A DNA stretch of 64,000 bases from CBDFLA01 sp965248915 (lineage in GTDB: Bacteria; Pseudomonadota; Alphaproteobacteria; M2410), in contig OZ252216.1 in NCBI GenBank assembly GCA_965248915.1, positions 1,736,001 through 1,800,000 of the forward strand. The letters are read 5' to 3'. Every line of letters begins with the position of its first letter. The first letter of the stretch is position 1. This document shows positions 8,753-17,965 of the stretch, one piece after another. Position numbers and translations under genes: made by a program. The notes beneath the pieces are model-generated. The model saw only the letters and a list, made by a program, of their open reading frames with translations. It was not told the DNA's origin and searched no databases.

Positions 8753-9436
8753 ATGATCCGTATGATCGCAGCGCAGGGCAAGAATGAAAATCGCCGCAAA
8801 TTTTTGCGAGCGACTTTTGTTGGCTTGCTGCTTGCTTTGAGCCTTGCTCTCGGTCTTCCAAAAGCCTTTGGTCAAGAAGTTGACCGAGCGACACCAGAAG
8901 AAGCAATGGCCTTTGTTCAATCGTTAGCGGAACAAGCGTTGGATACCCTTCAACTCGACACGATCAGTCTCGAGGCGCGAGAGACTCAATTTCGCGAACT
9001 TCTAGCTGGGGGTTTTGAGATGAACTACATCGCTCTTGCCACATTGGGACGGCATCATCGTCAAACAGCGACACCAGAGCAAATTGAGGAGTATCAAATC
9101 TATTTCTCAGAGTTTGTTTTGCGCAAATACTCCGCCTTACTGGGAGGCTATGCGGGTGAGGAATTTGTTGTTCTCTCAACCAAACCGTCCGGCAAACGTG
9201 ACATGATCGTGAAGTCAGAAATCCGTAGATCTTCAGGTCCTCCCATAGCAACGGATTGGCGCGTTCGCAAATTCGCAGGGGAGCCAAAAATCATCGACAT
9301 CAAGGTCGAGGGTCTTTCTATGGTGAGCACGCAGCGTGAAGAATTCGCATCAATCCTACAGCGCCAAGGCATGCCGGGTTTGATCGATGTCCTCCGCGCG
9401 CGGGTTGAAACACTTCCCGCCGAAGCCCCCGCGTAA
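8753..9436 (+). CDS. mlaC: Periplasmic phospholipid-binding protein MlaC (Ttg2D family)
   Basis: 227 residues. A hydrophobic signal segment follows a basic NRRKFLR start, with likely cleavage after KAFGQ. The mature part has the MlaC/Ttg2D pattern: a helical bundle with RELLAGGFEMNYIALATLGRHHR, then YSALLGGYAGEEF and a beta-rich half ending in DWRVRKFAGEPKIIDIKVEGLSMV. MlaC carries phospholipids across the periplasm to MlaD. Unusually it is not in the mlaEFD operon but about 1.9 kb away on the other strand, behind the cyclase-like gene. I prefer ATG 8753 (GGA 7 nt upstream) over TTG 8750 or ATG 8762. Confidence 0.88.
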   Translation: MIRMIAAQGKNENRRKFLRATFVGLLLALSLALGLPKAFGQEVDRATPEEAMAFVQSLAEQALDTLQLDTISLEARETQFRELLAGGFEMNYIALATLGRHHRQTATPEQIEEYQIYFSEFVLRKYSALLGGYAGEEFVVLSTKPSGKRDMIVKSEIRRSSGPPIATDWRVRKFAGEPKIIDIKVEGLSMVSTQREEFASILQRQGMPGLIDVLRARVETLPAEAPA

Positions 9437-9525
9437 AAACGCCCTATTTCACAGGATGCGCTTGCAATTTAGGTTGGTTAGAGCGACACTATGTACGGGT
9501 TAGTTGGGGACATTAGGGGTTTGTA

Positions 9526-10308
9526 ATGCATTTCCGCGAGGGGTGGACTGTGGCAACACCGGCAAAAGGCAATTTTTCCGCCTTTTTGGCCGGTTTTTTT
9601 GTGCTTTTTTCCTTGAGTGCCTGTGCAAGCCAAAATCAAATAGCCGCTCAGCCTCAATCGTTAACCGGCCTGGGCCAGGCTGAGCAGGCTTACTCCGCCT
9701 ATCAAAAGGGCGATTTTCATTTGGCCAAAGCCATTTGGCAGGACCAAGCCCAAAGAGGAAGTTCTCACGCACAGTACAATTTGGGCGTCATCTATGCGGA
9801 AGGACGAGGCACATACAGAAGTCCAACCCAGGCCGTCAAATGGTGGCAGGAAGCAGCTGAACAAGGTCATGCCCAAGCGCAACATAACCTCGCACTGGCA
9901 TACATGGGCGCCGAAACAGATCTGCCCGGCAAAGCCACAACACCCGATCATTCGCAAGCGCGCCACTGGCTTGAAAAAGCTGCTAACCAAGGCCTTGCAC
10001 ATTCGCAATACTACCTTGCGCGCATCATCACCAACGGCAAAGCCAATCATGATAACATGAACAGAATCGTTGAACTCTATCGCTACGCCGCGGACCAAGG
10101 ACATGCCCGCGCACAAGACGAAATGGCGGCACACTGCTTCCGAGGTGAAGGCGTCGAGCGCGACTATATTGAATCGTATTACTGGTCGATGCTGGCGGCT
10201 GAACAAGGAATCAAGAAGGCCGCATATCGGTTGACCATATTGGACGACAAGCTTTCCAAAAGCGAAATGGCCAAAATTCAACGACGCCTCTCACACGAGA
10301 CCAACTGA
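9526..10308 (+). CDS. Sel1-repeat lipoprotein
   Basis: 260 residues. The N-terminal hydrophobic segment ends in lipobox LSAC with Cys33 as predicted lipidation site. From about residue 50 there are Sel1-like repeats of about 36 residues (motifs AQYNLGVIYAEGRG, AVKWWQEAAEQGHAQAQHNLALAY, ARHWLEKAANQGLAHSQYYLA, RYAADQGHARAQDEMA). Such proteins are helical scaffolds for protein-protein contacts; the partner is unknown. AGGGG lies 6 nt before the ATG. A downstream GTG at 9550 would still leave a full lipoprotein signal. Confidence 0.85.
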   Translation: MHFREGWTVATPAKGNFSAFLAGFFVLFSLSACASQNQIAAQPQSLTGLGQAEQAYSAYQKGDFHLAKAIWQDQAQRGSSHAQYNLGVIYAEGRGTYRSPTQAVKWWQEAAEQGHAQAQHNLALAYMGAETDLPGKATTPDHSQARHWLEKAANQGLAHSQYYLARIITNGKANHDNMNRIVELYRYAADQGHARAQDEMAAHCFRGEGVERDYIESYYWSMLAAEQGIKKAAYRLTILDDKLSKSEMAKIQRRLSHETN

Positions 10309-10419
10309 ATTTCCTTCCTGGCGTCCAAGAAGCCAAATACTTCGAACAGCCTTCACCTAGACATTTCTTAAAACACAGTCGTATGCTGGCCCTTCACGCT
10401 ATCGCGAAGAGGAACCACC

Positions 10420-11508
10420 GTGTCGGTAATCGCACATTTTTCAAAAGACTACGCTGAGGCGCGTCTTAAGTTTCTCGCCGCCGCTCACGACCGCGGTCTA
10501 GAAGTTCAATCAAACGAAAACCCCAAGACCAATGGCCCTGCTGGCGAGCCCCTTTTCACTGACATCACAACACTCGGTGAACGCGACGCCAAAAACCACT
10601 TGCTCTTTGTATCTGCGACACACGGTGTTGAAGGCTTTTGCGGTTCCGCCTGTCAAACGGCATTTCTAGAATCGGCCACAGCGGGCGAGCTCCCCTCTAA
10701 CCTGGCAATTACCATTATCCATGTGTTGAACCCGCATGGCTTTGCATGGTTGCGACGGGTGAATGAGGACAATGTCGACCTCAACAGAAATTTCGTTGAT
10801 TTCACAAAACCCCTTCCCGAGAACCCAGGGTACAAAGCGCTGCGCGGCGCCTTGGTTCCAAAGAACCTCGATGATGAAACCATGATTGACGCGGGCCGAG
10901 CCGTGACAAAATTCGGAAAAGAACACGGGTTTGATCGCATGCAAGAGGCCATAACGCGCGGTCAGTATGTCGACGCTCAAGGACTTTACTACGGCGGCAC
11001 AGAGCCAACTTGGTCCAACCAAATTCTACGCGGCGCCATCCAAGGCAAGACCGCAAAAGCCACCCGTATAGGTTTGATCGACTTCCATACCGGCCTCGGT
11101 CCTTATGGATACGGTGAAGTGATCACAGAGTACGAACCAAACAACCCAGCATTTGATCGTGCAAAATCTTGGTATGGAGAAGGGAACGTCACGTCAACGG
11201 TTGGCGGCGATAGTTCCTCAGCCGCTCTGGTGGGAACAACCGATCACGCCATACATCAAGAAATCAAAGACAGAGAAGTCACAGCCATCGCCCTTGAGTT
11301 TGGCACCCGTCCGAGCAACGACGTTTTCAACGCAACACGCGCCGACAATTGGGTCCATCTCTTCGGTGATCTTGACAGTGCCGAAGGTCGGGTCATCAAA
11401 GCGCAGATCAGAGATGCCTTCTATCCGGACAAAGACGATTGGAAGGAAATGGTTTGGACACGTGCTGAGGAAATCATTAGATTGGCGATCGCAGGAATAA
11501 CGAAGTAG
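10420..11508 (+). CDS. DUF2817 family M14-like zinc hydrolase
   Basis: 362 residues. Motifs match the DUF2817 branch of the M14 carboxypeptidase clan: HGVEG (His68, Glu71) as first zinc ligands, LNRNF (121-125), DFHTGLGPYG with His223 as third ligand, and IALEFGT with Glu293 as likely general base. No signal peptide, so probably cytoplasmic; the natural substrate of the family is not known. The start is GTG with AGAGGA just upstream. The next gene, a sulfotransferase, follows after 14 nt and is probably co-transcribed. Confidence 0.85.
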   Translation: MSVIAHFSKDYAEARLKFLAAAHDRGLEVQSNENPKTNGPAGEPLFTDITTLGERDAKNHLLFVSATHGVEGFCGSACQTAFLESATAGELPSNLAITIIHVLNPHGFAWLRRVNEDNVDLNRNFVDFTKPLPENPGYKALRGALVPKNLDDETMIDAGRAVTKFGKEHGFDRMQEAITRGQYVDAQGLYYGGTEPTWSNQILRGAIQGKTAKATRIGLIDFHTGLGPYGYGEVITEYEPNNPAFDRAKSWYGEGNVTSTVGGDSSSAALVGTTDHAIHQEIKDREVTAIALEFGTRPSNDVFNATRADNWVHLFGDLDSAEGRVIKAQIRDAFYPDKDDWKEMVWTRAEEIIRLAIAGITK

Positions 11509-11522
11509 ATCGGGAGAACACT

Positions 11523-12173
11523 ATGTCATTGAGCGTCGTTGGAGCAGGCTTTGGCCGAACGGGAACATTCACGCTAAGAACAGCCCTCGTGCAATTGGGA
11601 TTTGGCAATTGTTACCACATGGCGGATGTCTTTGAAAATCAAGCCAACGCACGCATTTGGCACGACGCGGTGCAAGGCAAGTCGGTCGATTGGGAAAGCC
11701 TATTTGAAGGCTACAAATCGGCGGTAGACTGGCCGCCATGTTACTTTTGGCAGGAGTTCTCAGAACTTTACCCAGAGTCCAAAGTCATCCTCACACACCG
11801 AGATCCAAAGAAGTGGTATCAAAGTTTTCGCAACACCATCTACAACGTCATGCGCGCGCCGGTCCCTCAAGACAATGAACTCATGAAAGGTCACATGGAG
11901 ATGGTCCAGGAAATGGTTGTCATGCGCACTTTCGATGACAAACTCGAAGACGAAGAACACATGATTAGCATCTTCAACAAACACAACGAAGACGTCAAAG
12001 CGACTTGCGATCCAAAGCGTCTCCTGGTCTATGAAGTCTCTGAAGGCTGGGACCCGCTGTGTAAATTTCTGGGTGTACCTGTCCCCAGCGAGCCCCTACC
12101 GCGAACGAACTCATCAGAGGACTTCCAACAGAACTTTGCTAAGGGTCAAGCTCCGAGCACAGATCCAGAATAA
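11523..12173 (+). CDS. Sulfotransferase-family protein (Sulfotransfer_4 type)
   Basis: 216 residues. The N-terminal GAGFGRTGTFTLR (7-19) is the 5'-phosphosulfate-binding loop form seen in the Sulfotransfer_4 group, and ILTHRDPKKWYQSF is the 3'-phosphate-binding strand/helix. The fold would use PAPS to sulfate an unknown acceptor; many bacterial members are not characterised. It lies 14 nt after the DUF2817 gene with the start in a GGGAGAACACT context, and is followed by the DUF1330 gene. Confidence 0.83.
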   Translation: MSLSVVGAGFGRTGTFTLRTALVQLGFGNCYHMADVFENQANARIWHDAVQGKSVDWESLFEGYKSAVDWPPCYFWQEFSELYPESKVILTHRDPKKWYQSFRNTIYNVMRAPVPQDNELMKGHMEMVQEMVVMRTFDDKLEDEEHMISIFNKHNEDVKATCDPKRLLVYEVSEGWDPLCKFLGVPVPSEPLPRTNSSEDFQQNFAKGQAPSTDPE

Positions 12174-12214
12174 GCACTATTGTTGGCTGACGGAACCAAC
12201 AGGAGACAGACGCG

Positions 12215-12508
12215 ATGTCAAAGGTATACGCAGTCGCAATCATCGACATTACCGATCCGGAAGGATATCGCACCTACGAAGAAAAGTTCCTCGAGATCCT
12301 TTCTGGATTCGAGGCCAAACTCTTAGGCCTTGGACACCCGCCTGATGTGATCGAAGGTGAATTCGACAGGACAAGAATGGTCGTCCTCGAATTTTCCTCA
12401 AAAGACGAATTTCATCGGTGGTATCAGTCCGACCCCTACCAGGAAATTCTCAAGGCGCGTCTTAAGTCTTCCATCGGCAGTGTCTACCTCGTTCCGGGTT
12501 TTGATTGA
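12215..12508 (+). CDS. DUF1330 domain protein
   Basis: 97 residues, a one-domain dimeric alpha/beta-barrel (EthD-like) protein. Characteristic segments are VYAVAIIDITDPEGYRTYEEK, VVLEFSSKDEFHRWYQSDPYQ and the C-terminal SSIGSVYLVPGF. The family has no assigned reaction. GGAGACAGACGCG precedes the ATG. It follows the sulfotransferase by 41 nt on the same strand and converges on the MDR dehydrogenase gene with 15 nt between stops. Confidence 0.85.
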   Translation: MSKVYAVAIIDITDPEGYRTYEEKFLEILSGFEAKLLGLGHPPDVIEGEFDRTRMVVLEFSSKDEFHRWYQSDPYQEILKARLKSSIGSVYLVPGFD

Positions 12509-12523
12509 CCAGCCTTGCAGTCG

Positions 12524-13534
12524 TTAGAATTTCACAACAATCTTGCCAAAATGCCCACCGCTCTGCATATGCTTCATAGCCGGGACGAGATCTCCGAAGG
12601 CAAAGACCTTGTCAACAACCGGTTCAGTGCGGTGAAGGTCAAACGACGCATTCATATCTTCAAATTGTTTGCGACTTCCAACCGAAATTCCAATCAACCG
12701 CATATTGCCAGCGACCGCCGCACCAATTCTGAGCGACTCGTCACTCATCGCGACCACGCCAATGATCGAAATATGCCCACCGACTTTCACAGACTTCATG
12801 GACTCTTTCAAAGTTCCGGGTCCACCAACTTCGAGCACATGGTCAACACCCTCAAAACCTGTGACGTCTCGCACCGCAGATGACCACTTCGGTGTGTCTT
12901 TGTAGTTAATGGTGTGATCGGCACCGAGTTTTTTGGCTCGCGCCAGTTTTTCATCTGAAGAAGAAGTGATAATCACTTCAGCTCCGGCCGCTTTCGCGAT
13001 CTGTAATCCAAAGATCGAAACACCTCCGGTACCAAGAAGCAACACGCGGTCACCTGGTTTGATGCCGCCTTCAACGACCAAGCCGCGCCACGCGGTCAAT
13101 GCAGCGCATGGAAGACAAGCTACCTGCTCATCACTCAAATAGTCCGGCACTTTCGTAACGCCATTTTGGTCGAGCAACATGTATTCCTGTGCCACACCGT
13201 CAAGACCACCACCCAAGGAGGACATGAGGCCTTCAATCGCTGGGCCGCCGCTAAGCCAAGATTGAAAAAACAACGGAGCCACCCGGTCGCCAACGGCCAC
13301 ACGCAAGACGCCCTCGCCAACTTCAACAACCTCACCACACCCATCCGACAAGGGAACCAGTGGCGTTCGAACGGTGGAGCCGTAGCCACCCCCAACCGTA
13401 ATAAGATCCCTGTAATTAAGAGACGCAGCCTTCATTCGTATAACGATCTGTCCGGGGCCAGCCTCAGGCTTGTCCCGCTCAACGAACTTCACATCATCCA
13501 ACCCAGAAAACCCTTGCAGTTCAAACGCCTTCAT
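12524..13534 (-). CDS. MDR-family NAD(P)-dependent dehydrogenase / quinone oxidoreductase, zinc-less
   Basis: 336 residues. GroES-like domain with the MDR start (PGQIVIRMKAASLNYRDL) and Rossmann motif LLLGTGGVSIFGLQIAKAAG near 165-184. The position that holds the catalytic zinc Cys in alcohol dehydrogenases reads NYRDL and no structural zinc cluster is visible, so a quinone-oxidoreductase or enoyl-reductase-type activity is more likely than a zinc alcohol dehydrogenase. It is the last gene of a four-gene minus-strand set and overlaps its upstream neighbour by 14 nt, supporting co-transcription. Confidence 0.85.
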   Translation of the reverse strand: MKAFELQGFSGLDDVKFVERDKPEAGPGQIVIRMKAASLNYRDLITVGGGYGSTVRTPLVPLSDGCGEVVEVGEGVLRVAVGDRVAPLFFQSWLSGGPAIEGLMSSLGGGLDGVAQEYMLLDQNGVTKVPDYLSDEQVACLPCAALTAWRGLVVEGGIKPGDRVLLLGTGGVSIFGLQIAKAAGAEVIITSSSDEKLARAKKLGADHTINYKDTPKWSSAVRDVTGFEGVDHVLEVGGPGTLKESMKSVKVGGHISIIGVVAMSDESLRIGAAVAGNMRLIGISVGSRKQFEDMNASFDLHRTEPVVDKVFAFGDLVPAMKHMQSGGHFGKIVVKF

Positions 13535-13997
13535 CCCTCAACTCCCTTTCTTCTTTTTGTTCAAGGACAAACCCAAACCGTTCAGCATCCAACGCTAAAT
13601 GTTGCCAAATCCGGTCTTCAATCTCTTTCGCGTCTACTCGGGTTGATCCCTCAATATGGATATGAAGCTCAATCAAAAGAGATCGCAATGTCGCAAGCGA
13701 TTGATTGAGGCTCGTTATTAGGAGGTCACTGTCTTCGTCTTTGCTCGCGTCAGTCAGTTTACCCGCCAATGCTTTGTTGTCGACGACGGATGCGGCACGC
13801 GCAAACAAGTCCTTTAAGTCGCGAATGGCTTCGACCCGTGAATGGGCGCCACGCTCAAATTCCTGCGCCGCCATCATCATCATTGCCCCAAGAGTGTTGG
13901 TCGTTCCGCCGCCGTAGCCACCTTCGAGCAGAGGCGCAATATCTCCCATTAGAGTCATCGCGCCATTCAAGAGTGCATCACCAGCCTCAGGCTTCAT
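13521..13997 (-). CDS. DUF6285-like protein
   Basis: 158 residues, helical, with a Gly/Met-rich N-terminal part (LLEGGYGGGTTNTLGAMMMM) and a polar C-terminal half. I recognise it as the small protein that usually accompanies APH-like phosphotransferase genes (DUF6285 in current naming, from memory). It overlaps the phosphotransferase gene by 11 nt and the MDR dehydrogenase by 14 nt. Function unknown; a subunit or partner of the phosphotransferase is the natural inference. Confidence 0.7.
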   Translation of the reverse strand: MKPEAGDALLNGAMTLMGDIAPLLEGGYGGGTTNTLGAMMMMAAQEFERGAHSRVEAIRDLKDLFARAASVVDNKALAGKLTDASKDEDSDLLITSLNQSLATLRSLLIELHIHIEGSTRVDAKEIEDRIWQHLALDAERFGFVLEQKEERELRDEGV

Positions 13998-15048
13998 TGC
14001 GCTGCCCCTTCTGTTCAGGTCGTAACAGGTCGATCAAAATTTGATTGTGGGCGGAGGTACAGATCCACCCAGCGAGTGCCAGAACGGGGTCCTTATTGAC
14101 GCCGTCACTGTATTCCTTTGACGAAGAAATCCATATTCCGAGTCCTTTGACACAGGAAAAGACCAGCCACCAGGCAAAGACGTCCGGGTCAAACTCGCAT
14201 CCGCTCGCTTCACACCAGTGAGCGATTGCCTGGTCTTTCGCAATAAGGCCCGCAGGTTTTTCGGGATCGCCATGCGCCCACAGCGGGTTCAAAGCCCAAG
14301 CCAGATCTTCGTACGGGTCCCCGATATGGACCATTTCCCAATCGAGAATGGCCTGAATGTCTCCTTTGGCGTCATATAAGAAGTTACCGGTTCGATAGTC
14401 GCCATGAACGATGGACAGACTTTGCGCAGGCGCCGGTGGATTGCGACGCAAGTGTCGGATTGCCGCACGGAGGACCGGTTGCGGTTCCAACTCATCGTCA
14501 TCAACAACCTTCTCCCAATAATCAAGTTCGCGAGACCAACAGCCATCAAGCGATGGCACATCAATCAGATCTTCGATTCCAGATCCTTCAACGTCATGGG
14601 CGGCAATGGCGCCAAGCGCCTGCCAAAACTGAGCGCCCATTGCGTCCCGATTAGGATATGGGCTTTCACCAAAAGGGCTCGCCGCTTCACATCCCTCAAT
14701 CTCTTCCATCACAAAGAAGGGTCGGCCCAGCCATTTGGTATCTTCTTCGAGAAAAATCGCTTCTGGAACCGGGATCAAACTCCCATGGAAAGCTCTGAAA
14801 GCAGAAAATTCAAGCGCGCGTTCGGTGTCAATCAAACTACCCTCGGGATCGCGCCTCAATATCAACCCACGTGTCCGCTCCTCTCCGTCTTCCAAGGAGT
14901 GTAGCTTCAACCGATAGGTTTCTCGAGAGGCCCCTCCATGTATGCGAACAATTGAGTCCACACTCCGGACCTCAACATCCGGCATTTTGTGGCGAAAGTA
15001 ATCCGCGATTTGAAGCGCAAAAGCATCGAGATCAATTGAAACACTCAT
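13987..15048 (-). CDS. APH-family phosphotransferase (aminoglycoside phosphotransferase-like)
   Basis: 353 residues with the kinase-like fold: a glycine-rich start (RIHGGASRETY, 35-45), HGDYRTGN (215-222) as catalytic loop, DWE (236-238) as metal-binding motif and IGDPYEDLAWAL after it. This matches the ACAD10/choline-kinase-like group of APH proteins, often linked to acyl or small-alcohol catabolism in alphaproteobacteria rather than antibiotic resistance. It overlaps the next gene by 11 nt and the previous one by 4 nt, so all are translated as a unit. Confidence 0.83.
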   Translation of the reverse strand: MSVSIDLDAFALQIADYFRHKMPDVEVRSVDSIVRIHGGASRETYRLKLHSLEDGEERTRGLILRRDPEGSLIDTERALEFSAFRAFHGSLIPVPEAIFLEEDTKWLGRPFFVMEEIEGCEAASPFGESPYPNRDAMGAQFWQALGAIAAHDVEGSGIEDLIDVPSLDGCWSRELDYWEKVVDDDELEPQPVLRAAIRHLRRNPPAPAQSLSIVHGDYRTGNFLYDAKGDIQAILDWEMVHIGDPYEDLAWALNPLWAHGDPEKPAGLIAKDQAIAHWCEASGCEFDPDVFAWWLVFSCVKGLGIWISSSKEYSDGVNKDPVLALAGWICTSAHNQILIDLLRPEQKGQRNEA

Positions 15049-16163
15049 GAGGCAAAGTCCATGAAGTCTTGAAAGCCCGACGGCGCGTGTGGACCAATGA
15101 TGAGTTGTTCAAGAATGCCACGGCCCTCTTTCAATGAGCCATCCGGCATGGTCATAGTAGCGGCACTTAACGCTTGAACATGAATGAATGGGAACTCATT
15201 CTCATCCAACGTCGCAAGATCATAGGTCTCATATACTACAGCGAGTTCGCCCTTGCAGACACCGTGTCGCCATTCCGGATGGGTGTACCCAATGCCTGCC
15301 ATGTAGAAGTTCTGTTCTACCTTTAGGTCGATCCGATAAGCCTTACCTGCAGCTGTAGCCATCGATATCGTTGCGGATTCGGCATGTCTCGTTCCAGACT
15401 TGAACGAAATCTCCGAATGACAGGACGCCATCTTCGCAGGTTCAGGTGTCTCGCCATCACCTATCAACGGAACGAGGGCGGCCGCTTCATTCCACGGGCT
15501 TCCGTCCGCTTTCGAATTGTTGTGGTAATACGTTGCACAGTCGTCGAAATTGATCGGCGCCCAAATCCAGTAAAATTGCGGGCCTTGAGCAGGCGCCAGC
15601 GCCTGTGGATCGGCTTCGCCGATGGGTCGAACACCCCAAGACCGGTCCCGAGTCCCTTTGAAATCGTCTGAAGCGACATTGATTTGCTTGTCTTGGATCT
15701 CAATCGTCCCTTCCCAAGAACCATTCTGCGTCAGCCTTGTGTAGTCGAACAAAGTGCGTGGTCCATTGCGGAATTGAAATCTCGGTTCTTCAAGAACAAC
15801 AACACGCCGGGTGAAAGACAGATCAGCCTTGATGCCATGTTCTTCGTCGTCGACCCGAATTCTCAGTTTCTCCAATGGCACCAGCACATCAATTCCAATA
15901 GGCCCTACCTGAAGATCCAATCGCTCCATGTGCATGATTTTGGATGCGTGGAGGTGATGTTGAACGCCGTCGACAATGACGGAAAAAGCCGCATCCATAA
16001 TGTTCAGATGCGGATAAACACCAAAGGCGAGCGCAAAGTAAATCGAACCATCCCCTTTCTGGCCACAGAAGAAGTAGCGATCATAGAAATTACGATCCGT
16101 GCCTGAATAGGCAATAGGTTCTGGCGTTTGATGAATTGGATAGTCGTCTGCCTTACTCAGCAT
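15045..16163 (-). CDS. DUF7064/AttH-like lipocalin-fold protein
   Basis: About 372 residues; beta-rich with ADDYPIHQTPEPIAYSGT at the N-terminus, RNFYDRYFF, and FKGTRDRSWGVRP in the middle. I associate this pattern with the DUF7064/7065 (hydroxyneurosporene-synthase-like, AttH-like) proteins of mycobacteria and alphaproteobacteria, name given from memory. No catalytic function is established. It is the first gene of the minus-strand set with the APH kinase, DUF6285-like and MDR dehydrogenase. I placed the start at ATG 16163 because the conserved sequence begins there; GTG 16184 and ATG 16175 are in frame upstream. Confidence 0.65.
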   Translation of the reverse strand: MLSKADDYPIHQTPEPIAYSGTDRNFYDRYFFCGQKGDGSIYFALAFGVYPHLNIMDAAFSVIVDGVQHHLHASKIMHMERLDLQVGPIGIDVLVPLEKLRIRVDDEEHGIKADLSFTRRVVVLEEPRFQFRNGPRTLFDYTRLTQNGSWEGTIEIQDKQINVASDDFKGTRDRSWGVRPIGEADPQALAPAQGPQFYWIWAPINFDDCATYYHNNSKADGSPWNEAAALVPLIGDGETPEPAKMASCHSEISFKSGTRHAESATISMATAAGKAYRIDLKVEQNFYMAGIGYTHPEWRHGVCKGELAVVYETYDLATLDENEFPFIHVQALSAATMTMPDGSLKEGRGILEQLIIGPHAPSGFQDFMDFAS

Positions 16164-16332
16164 AAAGCACCCCATTTCCTCCACGCTCTTTTCGAGCCTT
16201 GTTGGTTCAGGCCATAGGTTGCCCCGTCAGTCTGGTTGCGTAAAGTCCAAATTCCGTTTGGGGGTCTCTCTTGACCGATGTACAATTCTAGCTCTTCATT
16301 TTGACGATGTTTCTCACAGAAAAGCCTTGTCC

Positions 16333-16707
16333 ATGAATCGCCTCGAAAAGATATTTGGTGTGACCGCTGCAATTTCCGGGTTTCTCGCTGTTGCCTTGGG
16401 AGCCTTTGGTGCGCACGTCCTAAGACAAAAGATCGACCCCGCCTACTTCTCTGCTTTTGAAGTCGCGACCCACTATCATCTCGCTCATTCTATCGCATTA
16501 CTGCTGACCGTTTTGAGCTTTCGCATCTCAGATCGGTTGGCAAAAGTGTCTGCCTGGGCATTTCTTGTCGGAATTGTCCTATTCAGCGGATCCCTTTACT
16601 TGTTGGTGCTGACCCAGGAGCGCAGTTTGGGAATAATCACGCCGTTTGGTGGCGTGGCCTTTTTGGTGGGTTGGCTCACCCTCGGTTTCGCCATCTGGCG
16701 GCGGTAA
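16333..16707 (+). CDS. DUF423 membrane protein
   Basis: 124 residues with four TM helices. Family motifs are GFLAVALGAFGAHVLR near the N-terminus, HYHLAHSIALLL in the second helix and FGGVAFLVGWLTL in the last. DUF423 proteins (YwdK/YgdD type) are small inner-membrane proteins of unknown role. The start at ATG 16333 is where the family sequence begins; longer readings from 16219 add non-conserved sequence overlapping the divergent gene's leader. Confidence 0.88.
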   Translation: MNRLEKIFGVTAAISGFLAVALGAFGAHVLRQKIDPAYFSAFEVATHYHLAHSIALLLTVLSFRISDRLAKVSAWAFLVGIVLFSGSLYLLVLTQERSLGIITPFGGVAFLVGWLTLGFAIWRR

Positions 16708-16773
16708 TGTAAGATCTACCGATCCCCGCAGTTCCAGATACCAATAATTACGATCCCACAAGGGAGGACGCTC

Positions 16774-17733
16774 GTGACTGATTTTCAAACTCCAATGATG
16801 ATTGAAACAAACGGGATCAACATGGCCGTCTACGAAGAAGGCCAGGGGTTTCCCGTCGTCTTCTGTCACGGCTGGCCGGAACTTGCCTACTCCTGGCGCC
16901 ACCAAATGCCAGCACTAGCACAAGCCGGTTTTCATGCCATCGCACCTGATCAACGGGGATACGGAAAAACCGATCACCCTGCCGCTCTCGAAGACTACGA
17001 TATGCCAAACCTAACAGGAGATCTCATCGGTCTCTTAGATGCATTTGGTTACGAGAAGGCCGTCTTTGTTGGGCATGATTGGGGTGGCTTCATCACCTGG
17101 CAGATGCCCCTGCGATATCCAGATCGCGTTGCAGGCGTTGTAGGTGTGAACACGCCGTTCATGCCGCGCCCCCCCATCGACCCGATCGATCTGATGAAAC
17201 AAGTATTTGGCGAAGAAATGTACATCGTCCAATTTCAAACCCCGGAAGTGCCTGAGAAAAAATTGGGGGTAGATGTCGATCGGTTCTTCCGTTTCATCAT
17301 GCGCAAAGGCGGCATGACCGCAAAGGAAGCAGCACAAGAGTTGAAGGGTGAACGGCCAACATTCGACCTTTTTGCTTTGTTGGAATCACCAGAGAGCGAA
17401 TGGAGTGGAACTGAACTGCTCAAACCTGAAGAGCGCGAGTACTATGTCGACGCTTTCACGCGAAGTGGATTTTCCGGAGGCGTCAATTGGTACCGCAACT
17501 TCTCCAGAAATTGGCAGATCTCTGAGGGACAGTCACAAGAAGTCACAATGCCCGCTCTGATGATCATGGCAGAAAATGACCTGGTTCTCCCCCCCTCCGC
17601 CGCCGATGGTATGGAGGCTCACTGCCACGATCTCGAAAAACACTTGATCAAGGATTGTGGGCATTGGACCCAACAGGAGCGCCAGGACGAGCTGAACGCG
17701 GTCATTATCGACTGGCTTAAGCGACGATTCTGA
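16774..17733 (+). CDS. Alpha/beta hydrolase, epoxide hydrolase-like
   Basis: 319 residues. HGWPE (32-36) is the oxyanion motif of epoxide hydrolases, HDWGG (101-105) places Asp102 as nucleophile, and MAENDLVLPP and DCGHWTQQE provide the charge-relay Asp and His. The Asp nucleophile fits epoxide hydrolase or haloalkane dehalogenase rather than an esterase; HGWPE favours the former. No signal peptide. The start is GTG preceded by AAGGGAGG, clearly the right one. No neighbour suggests its substrate. Confidence 0.88.
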   Translation: MTDFQTPMMIETNGINMAVYEEGQGFPVVFCHGWPELAYSWRHQMPALAQAGFHAIAPDQRGYGKTDHPAALEDYDMPNLTGDLIGLLDAFGYEKAVFVGHDWGGFITWQMPLRYPDRVAGVVGVNTPFMPRPPIDPIDLMKQVFGEEMYIVQFQTPEVPEKKLGVDVDRFFRFIMRKGGMTAKEAAQELKGERPTFDLFALLESPESEWSGTELLKPEEREYYVDAFTRSGFSGGVNWYRNFSRNWQISEGQSQEVTMPALMIMAENDLVLPPSAADGMEAHCHDLEKHLIKDCGHWTQQERQDELNAVIIDWLKRRF

Positions 17734-17965
17734 GGCTTTCTTGCCCAAACTCCACATTCCACCCAAGGGCTTCAATGTGACCAGCAAACACGCCCGCCGG
17801 TTGCGTGAAGGGCCAGAAAACGGTATTTGTGACGACGCAACAATGCAAAACGGTGCTCCCCCGAGCGAGCAACGGGAAACACGACGAAAACCAAAAAATA
17901 GCAGCGGTTTAAGCAAGGCCATTTGCGCCCCACCAGACTATTAAGCTATTGAGATATAAAGGTAA

